Source: Bostrychus sinensis
Lineage: Eukaryota > Chordata > Actinopteri > Gobiiformes > Eleotridae
Assembly: GCA_020698575.1 (NCBI GenBank)
Contig: CM036242.1
Location: 12,101,624-12,165,623 of the forward strand
DNA length: 64,000 bases
Reading direction: 5' to 3'
This document shows, one piece after another, positions 32,405 to 44,044 of this stretch. The position numbers and the translations under genes were made by a program. Position 1 is the first letter of the stretch. Each line of letters begins with the position of its first letter. Below the pieces are notes generated by a model. That model ran no database searches and had not been told where the DNA came from. It was given only the letters and a program-made list of their open reading frames with translations.

Positions 32405-32700
32405 CGTTAATAAAGATTTACAGTCAGACATCTGCATTCATGTTACCCACAATGAAAAAACAAGTGGAGGGGTAGTCCTGGATATATGACACAACATAGG
32501 CCAGCCTATTAAGAAATTCATCTTCATTCTGTGGACTTTCATAAGGTGTATATATGTTCAGTTTAATGAACCTTTTATCCCCACAGCTGAACTCAATTCC
32601 TATAGCTCAGTCAACATCTAGTTGGACCACTTTAACCAGCTGATCATATTTCTTATGCAGCAACACTGCGACACCACCAGGTATTCTGCCGTGCAGTAAC
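32405..32700 (-). pseudogene. LINE ORF2 endonuclease N-terminal fragment
   Basis: On the minus strand the frame reads GGVAVLLHKKYDQLVKVVQL, DVD, a TGA stop, AIGIEFSCGDKRFIKLNIYT, PYESPQNEDEFLNRLAYVV, then VGNMNAD. This matches APE-type endonuclease domains of non-LTR retrotransposons (GGVAIL...YTP...GDMNAD). The usual first Asp of GD(F/M)N is Asn here. It lies downstream of the ORF1 remnant on the same strand, as expected for ORF2, and is truncated at about 32405 by a SINE-like tail. The RT domain is absent. The clade could be L1/Tx1 or L2-like. Confidence 0.82.
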
Positions 32701-33255
32701 TTAGTCCATTTTCCTCCGCTGCTCCCTTTTGGAACGCGCGTCCACACCTCCACCATTGGACTGCACAGCTGCATTTGCAGGCCTCTGGGGCTTCGTCACA
32801 ACGGTGATCCACACCAGGCCATACCAGGGACTGGGGCATGGCGACCACACTCTCTCCCCGTAACTCAAGAGCAGGCATCTCTGATGCTTCAGCCTGCATA
32901 GGTGCAGCGGCTCCAGCTGCCCATTCAGGTGATCTGTGGAGGCTCTCAGTAGTTGACACCCGGCAAGCCATAGGCGCTGTAGTGGCTCCTAGGTTCTCAT
33001 TCACGCTTGCTTGTGCTTCCACAACCACTCTTAGACTCGAGACTTCCCAGCTCAGCTCCTCCACTCTGCTGAGCAGAGCTGAGGCATTACCAATTTCACC
33101 AGGTGGTAGTTCATCCAGGTAGTTTAATACGAATCTGGGAACATTCTCACCACAGTCATTAAGCACCTTTAGACAGTTGTTTATGTTGTTGATGTACTTT
33201 TGGGGCCCTTTGTGCCTGATGCAGCATATGGTAGTCGTGCACCTGTGACACACAC
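32700..33255 (-). pseudogene. LINE ORF1, C-terminal portion
   Basis: Minus frame from 33253: HKGPQKYINNINNCLKVLND, CGENVPRFVLNYLDELPPGE, then a predicted coiled coil LLSRVEELSWEVSSLRVVVE. This is a fish LINE ORF1 protein that I recognise by the HKGPQK..N.CLKVLNECGEN signature. It is an RNA-binding or assembly partner of the ORF2 enzyme. After about residue 110 the frame becomes low-complexity and continues into the endonuclease region out of frame. The N-terminal half is displaced to 34319-34542 by an insertion. Confidence 0.8.
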
Positions 33256-33407
33256 TAAGGTGTATTCACATTATGTTTTCTTTTGTTTTTAATAATAAAG
33301 AGTGACTGTAGATTTACCCTTGTTTGAGGTGTAATTACCAGCTTATGCCAATAGGTGGTGCATGACTACGTGAGACGGTATAGTGAGATCAAAGGCCCTC
33401 CTCTCCA

Positions 33408-33480
33408 ATATGGCAGAAGCAAGGCAAAGGGAAACTTCACCAGTTGCCTGTCTCATAATTTCCCTGAGTTTAACAGGGTA
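33408..33480 (+). repeat. Direct repeat within the ORF1 insertion, copy 1
   Basis: AATATGGCAGAAGCAAGGCA onward matches 34207-34285. From the ATG it reads MAEARQRETSPVACLIISLS then LTG and a stop. Confidence 0.85.
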
Positions 33481-34206
33481 GTAACTAAGTAGGAACCATA
33501 TGAAATGGGTCATGAAGCACTATGAACAAATACAGCTAAGTGTAAATGAGTAAATAAGTTTGTAAACAATGTACGTTTGTTAAGTTTTGAGCAATGTGAA
33601 AAGATGTAAACAACCTAAGTCAAGGCAATACCTTGGGCACCATTCAGAGTTAATTGTGTATTTGTTTAACCTCCCTTATGGTGAATTAAGCTCCAAATAA
33701 TATAATACTAATATATAATTTGTGTAATATAATATATGTAATATGTCAGGGTAGTATATGTTGCTAAAAGAAGTGTAAGTTGTAAGTTAACTGGTTCATA
33801 TTGATAATATAAGAAATAATGTTCTGTACTGTGCTAATGCTAATCCTGCCAAAGTACGTGGTACTTACTATGCAATTCATAAGCTAGGCTAGAGTAATCT
33901 AAAAACAGTCTAAGCTTAAAGCAGTCCAGCTGCATGCATATTGGTATTTTGGTTAAAATGGAAGTTAAATTCATATTGTCAGAACTGTGGTGGAAAAGTA
34001 ATGTGTAATGTTGGAACTGTAGAAGAGTAGTAATTAATGCATAGCCTATCATCTAAATTGTGGAATATAACAAAGTAACATGTAATGAAATTGTTAAAAA
34101 TGATATTTTGTAAATGGAGTTTGCTATACATGAAGGGATTTTATTGCATATTTGTGCAATTGAGAGACAGTTGTGCTGTGCATTGAAAATACATGTTTAA
34201 TGTATT

Positions 34207-34285
34207 AACAAATATGGCAGAAGCAAGGCAAAAAGAAATTTCACCAGTTGTCTGTCTCCTCATTTTCCTGTGTTTTACAGGAACA
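34207..34285 (+). repeat. Direct repeat within the ORF1 insertion, copy 2
   Basis: The counterpart reads MAEARQKEISPVVCLLIFLC then FTG and runs on. The frame opens upstream at 34193 and extends 96 codons to 34483, but most of that length lies in antisense LINE ORF1. Both copies keep the ATG and the same register without indels over about 23 codons. Confidence 0.82.
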
Positions 34286-34318
34286 TTTAATCTTGTTACA
34301 GGCCCAAAACCTGGTGTT

Positions 34319-34545
34319 ACACACATTTCAAACAGACACCGCTTGGACTCTTCATTCCACTCTGATGAGAAATTGCTTGAAACTGACAAAACAATTTCAT
34401 CTTGTGACAATGTTCTCATTTTAATCACAATAAAGTTCAAAAGCTCGTCCTGTACTATCACTCGCCCATCTGCTAGTTTATAAACAAAAATCTCAACTTT
34501 CATTTGAGGACCACCAGCACCTCCTGCACACACGGCCGCCATGAT
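34319..34545 (-). pseudogene. LINE ORF1, N-terminal portion
   Basis: The minus frame starting at 34542 reads MAAVCAGGAGGPQMKVEIFV, YKLADGRVIVQDELLNFIVI, KMRTLSQDEIVLSVSSNFSS, EWNEESKRCLFEMC. This matches the start of the same fish LINE ORF1 (ADGRVIVQDDLL.F.V.K...TQDEIVLLA..F.SEW...K..LFELC). It then runs into the insertion and is nonsense to 34141. The GCGGCCGCC context upstream is its 5' UTR. This is the most gene-like minus-strand start in the window, but it belongs to a retrotransposon. Confidence 0.82.
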
Positions 34546-35344
34546 GAGTGAAGTGAAATATATATGGCTAGTTCTGCCCGTTTGTCCTGTGGATTAATTG
34601 CAGTGAAGAACGATCATATGGACTGTTTTTTTTTTTTTTTTACAATAGAGCAAATGCTAACGTTAGCTTAGCTCCACTATTAGCACTGTTAGCACAGACA
34701 GAGTTGTTACTGTCCTTGTTTTTTTATGCTTTTTTTGTATTTAAATGTGTGGTACCTTTTAGGTTGTTATTCCTCTAAAGTTCACTCTTGTTGTCTCTGG
34801 CTCACGCTTTAACAGGAGGGTGGAAACCGTAACCGTTATACAAGTTGCACATTACGTTGTATGTATTGTTTCATTATAGAAGACAGAATGACAGACATAA
34901 CAAAAAAAAAAAAAAAAAAAACTGGGGGAGTGGGAGTCCAGGTCCAGGTCCACCATAGGGTGACCTCTGGCCACCTCCACCAGCACCGCTCTGACGGAGT
35001 TTCGTTTGTTCAGTGCAGCCTCAAAGAAGTGCTTCCCGTCCAAAACTCATAACGAAACAAAGTCTTCACTGCTCACTCCGTGCCTTCAGCTGCCAACAGC
35101 GTCTAAACAGTGGAAAGAAGCAGTTCTAGGCCGGCCGTGGCATAGGATACAGAGAAATGCTTAATGACAGGAGGCCAGCCACTGCCTCATCCTGCAGCCA
35201 GCGCACAATCAGTGATGTGAACAGCTGACATCACCTCATGAGTTACAGCAGATAACAAGAAACTGTGGACAAAATGGAGACTTTCCAGTCAGTCTTTGTT
35301 TGATGACCATCAATCACTTATTCACGGAGATCTGATCACAAACA
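34546..35344. other. Unannotated stretch with T and A runs
   Basis: T18 run near 34626-34641 and A19 near 34902-34921. A 63 aa minus frame (34852-35043, with EAALNKRNSVRAVLVEVARG) has non-repetitive sequence but no recognised family or good splice sites. Confidence 0.4.
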
Positions 35345-35865
35345 GCTGTTTAAAATACCCTAACACTAACACTAACCCTAGGTAAAAGCACCAGAAAGCA
35401 TAAGTTCAGATGTCCTGACAAAAGCTTTTGTAGCCTGTGAAGTTTTCTGAAGCCTCTACAGCCCAGTGTGATCAGACTGAAGGCTCAGACTGAGCTGGAC
35501 GCAGGGGCGGAGCAGAGCGGGGTCTGGGGCTGGGGCTACACTGGGCACTGGGAAACCACTAAGAGAAACTTTGTCAGTTTTTTACATAAAAACAAAAAGG
35601 TAATGCCTAAATAGTTTGATGTAGTAGTTTTATGCTTCTGTATGAGTAGAGCAGCAGCTCATGTTTAAAACAGAAGTGTTGTTATTAAGGTTTTGTTTTA
35701 AATCTTGGAGAAAATCACAAATAATACCTATTTTCTACAGCCAGGTAAAAATAATGTAATATCATCTAAAATGCACCAGAATACAGGAAATTGCAAAGGT
35801 TTTGTTGAAATTTTCTCTAGAGGAGGACTCCCAGACCCCCCTGCCCTATATTTTACAACTTAAAA
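35345..35865 (-). repeat. Dispersed repeat family D, inverted copy
   Basis: Read on the minus strand: CAGGGGGGTCTGGGAGTCCT, TTTCCTGTATTCTGGTGCAT, GATTTTCTCCAAGATTT, GAGCCTTCAGTCTGATCACA, TTTTGTCAGGACATCTGAAC. It matches 30040-30380, and its first part also matches 58285-58450. With the copy at 30040 it forms an inverted pair bracketing the Rex1/LINE block. Confidence 0.75.
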
Positions 35866-36789
35866 AAAATACTGCTATACCTGAGGGGCACGTATATGCA
35901 CATATATTGTGCAACCCCTGAATTACTCTGCTTTAAGTCTTGTATGGATTGTGTATGTGCTGTTGTTAAAAGTGTAACTTTAGGGCATTATGTACTTACA
36001 AATACTTTCTAGTATATTTGTACATGCACAGAATTGTCTGTAAAACATAATCTAGATTATGTCTGTGCCACCCCTCTGTGAGCAGGGCTGGCCACCCTGA
36101 TAAAAAATGTTTGCGTAAACCGTCCCTTCTTTGACAATTACAATTTTCTGCATTAGAGCAGCATTTTCACGCCAATGAATTGTGAGCTGTAATCAATTTA
36201 AAACAAGCAATACTGCCGAGAATGGTACCGATGTTGATGCACCAGTTGACAATTCATCCTTGAGACCAGTGAACAGTTTGGTCAATAAAGTCAATGACAA
36301 TTTGCTGTAATCCCATGTCTGTCAACCTTGTGGCTAACCGGCTCAAAGTTATTGGACCGCTGTTACAAATATTTTCATAAGAAGACTAAGAATTACTAAG
36401 AGCAAGTCCTTGTGGGATTCACTAACCTTTAATGACTATCAGGCTTGTTCTCTGCATTTACAAGGCATGAACAAATGGGACACTCAGAGATAAAATGCAT
36501 AGATGAGACCAGAGCTGAAGGTCTGTGTGCAAATTCAAAACTGCAAAGCCAGCCACGTCAAGCAGACCATACATGCTTGAGCAGAAAATAAACATTACTG
36601 TCTCAGATTTTCACAAAAGGCTTTAGTGGTGGTTTGTGTTGGATCAGTGTTTCAGGTCAGTGTTGTCGAAATGATTTATTTTCCAACAAAGCAGCTTCAT
36701 TCATCTGACTTCTTGCTATGTTATGCTTTTATTTATATTTTTAAACCTGCCCTCTTGAACAGCACTGCTCATCTTTAAAAATATGACAT
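35866..36789. other. Unannotated stretch
   Basis: No gene or repeat recognised. Confidence 0.55.
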
Positions 36790-37000
36790 GACTAAAAAAA
36801 ATAATGTTTCCAGTAATTATTTTGCTACTGTCATAAAGAAAACAATTGAAGAGATCAGTAGACGGCAGCACAATGCAGCTCTTTTCGGCTCTTTTGAACA
36901 GAACTAAAAAAACAAAATCAGTTTCCTTTCTTAAACTTCTTGTATGATGCTGTTTTACTACAAAAAACATGGTAGAAGGTTAAAAAAAAGTTAGCCTCTT
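36790..37000 (+). repeat. Family B fragment
   Basis: Shares CTACTGTCATAAAGAAAACA, GAGATCAGTAGA, CTCTTTTGAACAGA, TTAAACTTCTTGTATGATGC and TTTTACTACAAAAAACATGG with the copies at 13480 and 45380. Confidence 0.75.
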
Positions 37001-37077
37001 TAAAGATAAAACCTAGTGCAACCTTACATGTTTATGTTTGTTGTTTATTGGTGCAGAGATTGGCTAATTGTTTAAAG

Positions 37078-37314
37078 CTGTGGTTCTTAACTGATCTGAT
37101 ACTAGGACATATTTTTAATGTTACCCACTCTATAAAGAATAAAATAGACTTTTTGTTTACATTGGTCTTAATGGGATATGTCTTTGAAAATCTGTCCCAT
37201 CATTTAATGTAATAAAAAACAATATTTAGATCTCGAATAGCTGGATATTGAAAGCCTTATCTACCTCCTTGTGACTCACTTTTGGCTCCCAACCCACCAT
37301 TAGAAAAACACAAG
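37078..37314. mobile_element. Decayed hAT-type MITE
   Basis: Left CTGTGGTTCTTAACTGATCT and inverted right CTTGTGTTTTTCTAATGGTG then GGTTGGGAGCCAAAAGTGAG resemble the CAGTGGTTCTCAA..GGGTCGGGACCCAAAAGTGGGTC termini of the fish hAT group that includes 8812-10628. It is about 237 bp with eroded ends. Confidence 0.65.
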
Positions 37315-40249
37315 TATGATACCTCAAAAGCACAGGGATTACTTAACAGGTTTTAGGTGTTAAAATGTTATTTTTCTAAACGAGATAATTTACAAAATTG
37401 TGTAGTCTACTTTTATGATGTAATGTCGGTCCTACAATATTCTACAGCAGTGTTCATTTTAGGGCTGTTGTTAAGACTTGTGAGTTTTTCCTACTATTAA
37501 AATTTTCTTTGAATAAGAACAAAATTGGAAATACGAAAACTCTTCCTGAGTGTGTCTTAAAATGACCTGTCTTCCTAAGAGGTTTCACAGTGGTGGCATA
37601 TTGTCTCTGAAGCAAAAAGCAACTGTCTATGGCAGGACATTTATCAAAATTTTAATGGAATAGCGAGTCAGTCTGGCGTGCAACACACAGCACTATTACC
37701 TGGTCCTTTCAGGTGCTCCTCCGACTGTACGGCCCGCAGATAGAAATGTCATGTGTGTCAGAGCTGCAGACTGTGACGGACCACTCCTATCACTGTCGCT
37801 CGGCTGCCCCTTAGTGAGTGGCACCAGTGAATGAGGACATATTTACACTGGTCTGCTGCTGAGAAGCTCCACGCTGGACCATTCCTGCTTATCTCTCCTC
37901 ATTTGGAAGGTGACATTGATACATTTGTTTTATCTGCTCTTTTCAGCAGTTTTACATGCTTTGCTTTATCTGCTGTAAAGAAAAAAAAAGTGCTATCCTG
38001 TTACCACTTTGTCTTTTATTACCTACTGTGATGCTAATTACTAATTACAGGAGATGGTAGTAAGTTATTAAAAAGATTAGTGTTGTTACTAATTCTATGT
38101 TAATCCCAAACAAAACATTTTTAAAATTCTTGTTTAAACAGTCACTAATCACAGTCTCCACTCCCCTAGCCACCCCCAACATCAGAACAGCCACCTTTTT
38201 ACTGCTTTTTACTTAGAATTAAGACTATTTAGAATACTTAGCATTTGTATGTGTCCCATATCATCCCGTATACATATCCCCTTTGTCTGCACTTGCTATT
38301 TATTCAGTGTTGGCCATCAAACGTATGTTTGTTTGGCAGCATATAAGAAATTAACAATAATGCCTAAATTACATTTTATGACCTTGTTCTTCTTTTCTCG
38401 AATGGCAACAAAAAGTGTAAACAAAAAATCTTTCCATTTAAATTTGATTTTCAATAGCCCTCACATTGCAGTGTTTTAGTCAAGCCAACACAGGAGTGCA
38501 GGAAAAATATAAGGAGCGTGAGTGTTTAAGATATATTTAATGTAATATCGATGTCCACCCGGTCTACACCAGGAAACATTAGGTTAAAACACTCAAAGAT
38601 CTGAAGGTTAGAGAGTTCTTTACCAGCTAGGGACTCATAGGGAATAGAAGAAGATCACTAAAATGCAACTTAAATGGGATTAAGTGTGAATTTATTTACA
38701 AGAATTATAGGCAAAAGAGGATGTTAAAAGACATGTATGAGTTTTAGGTATTTATATTCACAGACAGGACCTTTATGTAGGCTAATATTTGTAAATGAAA
38801 TATAGTGTATGGGTTATGAGTTTATGGGAGATTTTTTTAGGGAATAAAATAAACACTCCGAAGAATTTTGACGCCAAACTCTGAATGTGAAACACTGGTC
38901 GGCTTACGTGTATGGAACAGTGTTGAGAGGACGGTCTGGTCCGCCGGGGGTTTCTTCCAGAGATCATGCCGTGTTTCCTTGGATGCATGCTTCAGGGAAG
39001 CTTAACGTGAGTCAGCCACCAGTTGGGTATTCGAAAGACACGGGATAGTATGTGGGACATTGTTTGTCTGGTCTCCACTTTTGTATTCAGTCTAGAAAAG
39101 GCTTGGTTTTCGTAAGCCTAAGCTCGGCGTCAAAGTTCAAGGAATACTAGGCAATGGCTTGAGGTTTAAAATAACTGGATAAAAATTGTGAAAACAAAAT
39201 CAATGTTCAGCTTAAACATAAAAAAGCAAGCAGCAGAAAAAGCAGAAGAAGTCAGAAGCGGGGAGCTTGGAGCCGCACCCAGTCATCGTGGGGGATGGGA
39301 GTCCCATGAGGGACATGACTTTGAGGAGCCCACTGCCCCAGAACAAAGAAAAAATATTGTTGGTGAAGTGAGGGGTGTACTCTTGAAGCGTATCCTAAGT
39401 TTGGCGAGATTTGTCCACGGATCGGATTACTTTACAAAGTGGCATGTTAATAATATTCCACTTCAAATAGTATGAAATGCATGTTCATCACAATATTATA
39501 CTTAAACTCCATAAAGAAATATGTAATGATGCAATAGTGGTGAACAAAGCACATATCCAATCATTAATAGACACGATAAAGGTAACAACACAATTTTAGG
39601 TCACTTATGGCATTGTCTTGCAAAACATCTATATGAGTTCAGCCGGTCCTTGAGTAGATGGAAGAAAATGACAGTCACAGAAATTGACTTTTCAAATCTA
39701 CAAGCTCTGTCTTGCAATGTCCATTAAGTTCTCTTGCTGCATTGCACTAAACTTTTGGTAGTGTGGAGTTGGCCACTAGAAAGAATGTGTGTCTGGTTCT
39801 CGTCAACAAGATACAAGTGTCTCCACTGCTTACTCAACCAGGGAAACATGTTTTCTTGGGATAATTTACTATTCAAAGGTGCCTTGTTGGTTTTCCACAT
39901 CTGAAGGGATGTCCATTAAGTTAAAGTTTGGATTTGAAATTTCAGCCAGAGGTTGACTCTTCACGCAAGAGTCATGGCCAAGGTCAGGGTATTACAAATT
40001 GGCCTAATTTAACAAAAGAGTTTTTTTTTTTTTTGCAGAATGCCATGAACAATTTGATGAATCGATTGTGGTCAAGAGTTGTCATAACTTGGTCTTTGCT
40101 TAATGTTTAAAATATTATCCCATTTACTACTAAATAGTGAAAGAAAACACATACAGTTGTACTAAGAAAGTCAGTGCCTAATTATTTCTGAATGGAGACT
40201 ATTATCATCTCTAAAAGGATAAATATTCTGGAAACTGCTAACTCGCAAC
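37315..40249. other. Long unannotated stretch
   Basis: No gene found. 38490-39480 is less AT-rich and reads like single-copy or old retroelement DNA. I could not find LTR ends or coding motifs. The 95 aa plus frame at 39188-39475 has no recognisable domain. Confidence 0.45.
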
Positions 40250-40435
40250 TATTAAGCAGTAATAAAGCATTAATAAAAAAATAATATTTTAATGAATAAA
40301 TTGTTTATAGACACTGAATTAACACTAGTAATTTTGTTTTGATTTATATGAGCTTATTACTCAAGATTTAAACATTAATAATGTTTTTAATTCAGTGGTG
40401 TTTATTAATATTGAGTTATTGTAAGTAACTGATAT
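40250..40435 (-). repeat. Family E MITE, inverted partial copy
   Basis: Matches the reverse complement of 44045-44312: AAAGCATTAATAAA, AATGAATAAATTGTTTATAG, GATTTATATGAGCTTATTAC, TCAGTGGTGTTTA. The terminal GGTAACACTTTA motif is missing. Confidence 0.65.
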
Positions 40436-40740
40436 CTCAATAAATCAGAATCAGAATCAGTGAAAAGTCAGTTTATTTCAGTAGTTCAATTTAAAGTGAA
40501 ATTTTAAGCATTTATTTATATGTTAATTGTTATTATTATGGATTAGGGTTAATGAAATTCAAAATTATACACCTCATGAAATTTGAATATTGCATGATAT
40601 ACAATCACCATAATCATCACAACTAAAATAAATAAATCTTTGACATATTTCACTGTGTTCTCTATATATTTGTATTTCACTTTTACTACTGAAATACATT
40701 TTCACTTTCAATTTTCTAATTTATTGAGATGCATCAGTAA
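40420..40740. mobile_element. MITE with long diverged inverted repeats
   Basis: GATATCTCAATAAATCAGAA..GTGAAAAG..TTATTTCAGTAG on the left pairs with the reverse complement of CTACTGAAATACATTTTCAC..TTTCTAATTTATTGAGATGC on the right. Arms are about 70 bp and the middle is AT-rich. This resembles a repeat very abundant in fish. No target duplication was resolved. Confidence 0.7.
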
Positions 40741-41544
40741 TTTATTCATTCAGCCTAAGGTTATTACTGTGACAAGAGAGCATTAGCACTTATAATGACA
40801 GTTCTCATTGTGAACAACCAGATTTAGGTTTTGAGCCAAAATTAGCACTATAGGCAGACAGATCTTCTAAGAAATGTGCTAATAGCGCTATCCCTTTACC
40901 CAGTGCAGCCTGTCAATCATATGCAGCAGATGGAAAGATGGATGTGTCAGACTGGATGTGTTAAAAAAACTCTTTGATAAACACGCTATTTTCTACAGAA
41001 GAGATGTAGTTTGAAGTGGGACAGCTCAAATTCAAGCAGATCAGAGTGTGCGCCAGGACGGGTGTGTCTCAGCGCGCACTTGGTGATGCTACGGGTGCAC
41101 AAGTGGACTTAACACTTTCATTATGCACTGTATATGTCATGTTGGTCTCCACTGAAAGGAAATTATTAGGTCTGCCTTGAGATTTGCGCACTCTTGCGAA
41201 AACACCTCATTTTGCATATTTATAGTTAATTTAGCATCAGTATTAGCTCCACTTTTAACACTTTTTTTTTTAAAATTTAGCACACATGTAAACCAGTTCA
41301 TAAATCTGTAGTATAGTATTTTATAGCTGAATTTTCCAGAAAACTGTTGTAGTTTAAATGCTTGTAGCTTGTTTTTCCAGATTAGTCAGAAGTTTACAGT
41401 ATTGGCACAACATTTCCAGCTGCTGAAGCACTGGTGTGTTGTGGTAAAAAAAAAAGCTCATGCCTCCTCTCACCTGTGGTCACTGAGGCTGTGGGTCAGT
41501 GACAAAATCTCACTCACAAGCAGTGTACATTATTTTTCACTGTA
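40741..41544. other. Unannotated spacer
   Basis: No gene or repeat recognised. Confidence 0.55.
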
Positions 41545-41715
41545 GGGTGGCAGGGCACTCCCTTGCAGAGAAGGTGAGGACCTCAGTCACCCAGGACTAG
41601 ATTAGAGTAGGAGGATTCTCCACATTCACGAGGAGTCAGCTGAGGGGTTTCTGGCATGTGTTCTGGATATGTTGTGAATGTCCTCCCGAGGAGGTGTTCC
41701 AGGCTTGTCCCATTA
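41545..41715 (+). pseudogene. Rex1-type LINE C-terminal fragment
   Basis: GGTGGCAGGGCACTCCCTTG, GTGAGGACCTCAGTCACCCA, CACGAGGAGTCAGCTGAGG, CTGGCATGTGTTCTGGATAT and GAGGAGGTGTTCCAGGCTTG match the Rex1 C-terminus (RVRSSVIRE..IERSQLRWLGHLFRMP..GEVFQACP). Indels break the frame. Only the post-RT tail remains, as is usual for 5'-truncated LINE copies. Confidence 0.78.
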
Positions 41716-43689
41716 GTAACATCATAGTATTCCCCCGGAAGAAATCATGTGCAAGTGTCTAGGGGAAGGGAAATCCGTGCATATTTGAAGATAAGACAAG
41801 CTATGTCTACATAGCTTAAAAATAATATATACGTTTTAATATAATTGTTGCAAAATTGAATGGAGCCAATACCACAAAAAAATCAGTTGTCAGTATTGTT
41901 GAGTCTTAATCCATTCTCCGATCTGATACCATGGCCCTACTCACAATATGGTACACACATTTAAAGTGCTTAAGAAAGATACGTATTACTGTCAGATATT
42001 ACAAATATGTATGTATTATTTCATGTTTTATTAAGTGATAAATCTGAGGGAGGCCATAAAATAATACTATTACTGTAAATCACGAGGGCTTGTAGTAAAT
42101 ACATCTGATGTTTTTTATGTGCACACCCAGGTATCGAATTGGTACTCAGTAGGCTATTAGGGATAGATTTTTTTTTTTTTTATCCGGCCATTGGATTTTA
42201 GTGTTGATTGTTTGGGCAACCACATGATTGAAGCATCAGATTTGTAAGGCTTTGTTTGTATGCCTTAGTATGCAAGTCTGCAGCATTAGCTTCAATCCAC
42301 AAGACAGAAGGCACTGTACTGTAACTTCAATTCAACTGTGGTTAAAATGTTGTCTTAGAGAGAATGATATAGCAGACACTTCAAAAATCATTGCTACAGA
42401 TATTATTTTTTCCTATTATACATTACTAACAAGGAGCTGTGCAGTCTAGTGACAGTGGTGAAAAGCTCTGGATGCACTAGTACATGGGGGAAAAAAACTG
42501 GATAGATTATTTAATTAAAAAAAAAAAATCAGGAAAATCTGCCCTAGATATTGGTCCTAAAAAATCGTCAGTGCTTATTAGGCCTTAGGTGCTGTGGATT
42601 TTAAAAGTCAGTATTGGGCTTAGAAAGACCCATACAGGCCAACACCCTTATCCCAGCTCTCAGTATCAGAAAGAGAAAAATGGTATCATAACAATAATGC
42701 TCTGTAGAACCCATTGGATGACTTCTTGTTATTTTCTTGTTCATTTTTCAATCCAAATCAAACTAATTATCTGATTTATTTCTACAAGAATCCTCCAGTG
42801 CTTAATGATGAATGCTCAAATAAGACTAAGATGTACCAAGTTCCCACAAACACCCTTTGGGGAACTGAAAGTACTAGAGGGTTAGTTGAAGTGTATTGCC
42901 TAATATATATTGTACATTTATTTCTTTCCTTCTTTGAGAATGCATTTTTTGTGATGTTCATCTTTTAAATGTTAAGGTTCAAGTTGTGCGAGCGTCTTAG
43001 TACTGAAGAAAATACTGTTCCTAGGTAACTTCTGTTGATCCCAGTTACGCACACAGACAAAGATGAAAAAATGTAGCGAGTTTATTGCATGAAGGCTGAG
43101 GTTGCGGAAGAATTTGGTTTCTATACACGCGAGCGAAAGGTGAGGTAGACATTGTGTTACAGGGTCAATATTAACCTTGCAACTACAAAAAATGGTTAGA
43201 AGGTCAGTCTTCAGATGTATGGAGTGTGTTTTTATAGTATAGTGCCAGTCAGGCTTTATAAAACCGACCACTATTTCCGTAAGCTTTTCCAATTACAATG
43301 TATTATTAATGGTGCTGGGATAAATTGTGTAACATATTCAACCCACCCACCACTCCCAGAAAAGTCGTTGCCTAGCCTTGTTGCTCCTCCTCCCAGCATT
43401 CGTGGTTTTATGAAGTAAAACTGAACCAATTCACCCCGCTCAATACCAAGACATTAAACATCAGAGCTTTAGCACCTACCCATATGCAATTTCAGTATCT
43501 CCACACTAATTCCCACTGCAAACATGAGCTCTGCGCACTGCGGTTCTTTTGTAGTGAATCGAAGCGTTTTCATTGCCAGCGTCAAGCAGCAATTCTGGAA
43601 CGAGAGTGTGCGGCGCTTGGTTGGAGATAAGCGTCGGTTTAATTTCCTGCGATGGTGCTCCCAGTTCATGTCAATCGACACAGATCAGC
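41716..43689. other. Unannotated stretch
   Basis: No gene or recognised element. A T run lies near 42168-42182. Confidence 0.55.
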
Positions 43690-43810
43690 AGAGGCACAGC
43701 TAGGGTTCTTGGGGCCCTAGGCAAAAAATTCACAGGGGCACCCCAACCTGTGTTTATAACTCTGCCCTCAGGGGGCCCCCTTAAGTTTTGTAGACCCAAG
43801 CATTTGCCTG
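43690..43810. mobile_element. Probable hAT-type terminus
   Basis: CAGAGGCACAGCTAGGGTTC then TTGGGGCCCTAGGCAAA is a start seen in fish hAT-like MITEs, followed by GGGGCACCCC and GGGGGCCCCC blocks. The right end was not identified. Confidence 0.45.
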
Positions 43811-44044
43811 CCTGGCCTACACTGTACACAGAGTACTACATTTTTATTATATTTAATCATATATGCATTTGTTTTGTTAAAATAACATTATGTATGTTAC
43901 ATTTCTAACTAATAAAATGCATTTATTTGTTAGTATATCCATTAAAATGTTGTAAATTACATATCTATGAATGCGTTAATACTGCTTAGTATTGGTGAAT
44001 GAAAAACACAGTTTTGTTTTGTAGATGAGTTTATTCAAATTTTT

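Larger units (their letters stand above)
33256..34318. mobile_element. ~1.06-kb insertion splitting LINE ORF1
   Basis: The ORF1 halves lie on either side. The flanks are ACACACAC (33248-33255) and ACACACA (34319-34325), consistent with a short target duplication, though the CA-rich flanks blur the exact length. The insert starts CTAAGGTGTATTCACATTAT, has an AATAAA near 33293, and ends near CCCAAAACCTGGTGTT. There are no matching terminal repeats and no transposase or integrase. It carries two ~75 bp direct repeats at 33408-33480 and 34207-34285. The class is unknown. Confidence 0.68.

Noticed and set aside
33256..34318. LTR retrotransposon with LTRs at 33408 and 34207
   Set aside because: The direct repeats are only ~75 bp and not terminal, with no primer-binding site or polyprotein.
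34852..35043. 63-codon minus frame as a host exon
   Set aside because: Plausible composition but poor splice sites and no family recognised. Not enough to call.
35355..35382. CTAACACTAACACTAACCCTA as a telomere-like tract
   Set aside because: Too short and imperfect, and only one CTAACCCTA unit matches telomeric sequence.
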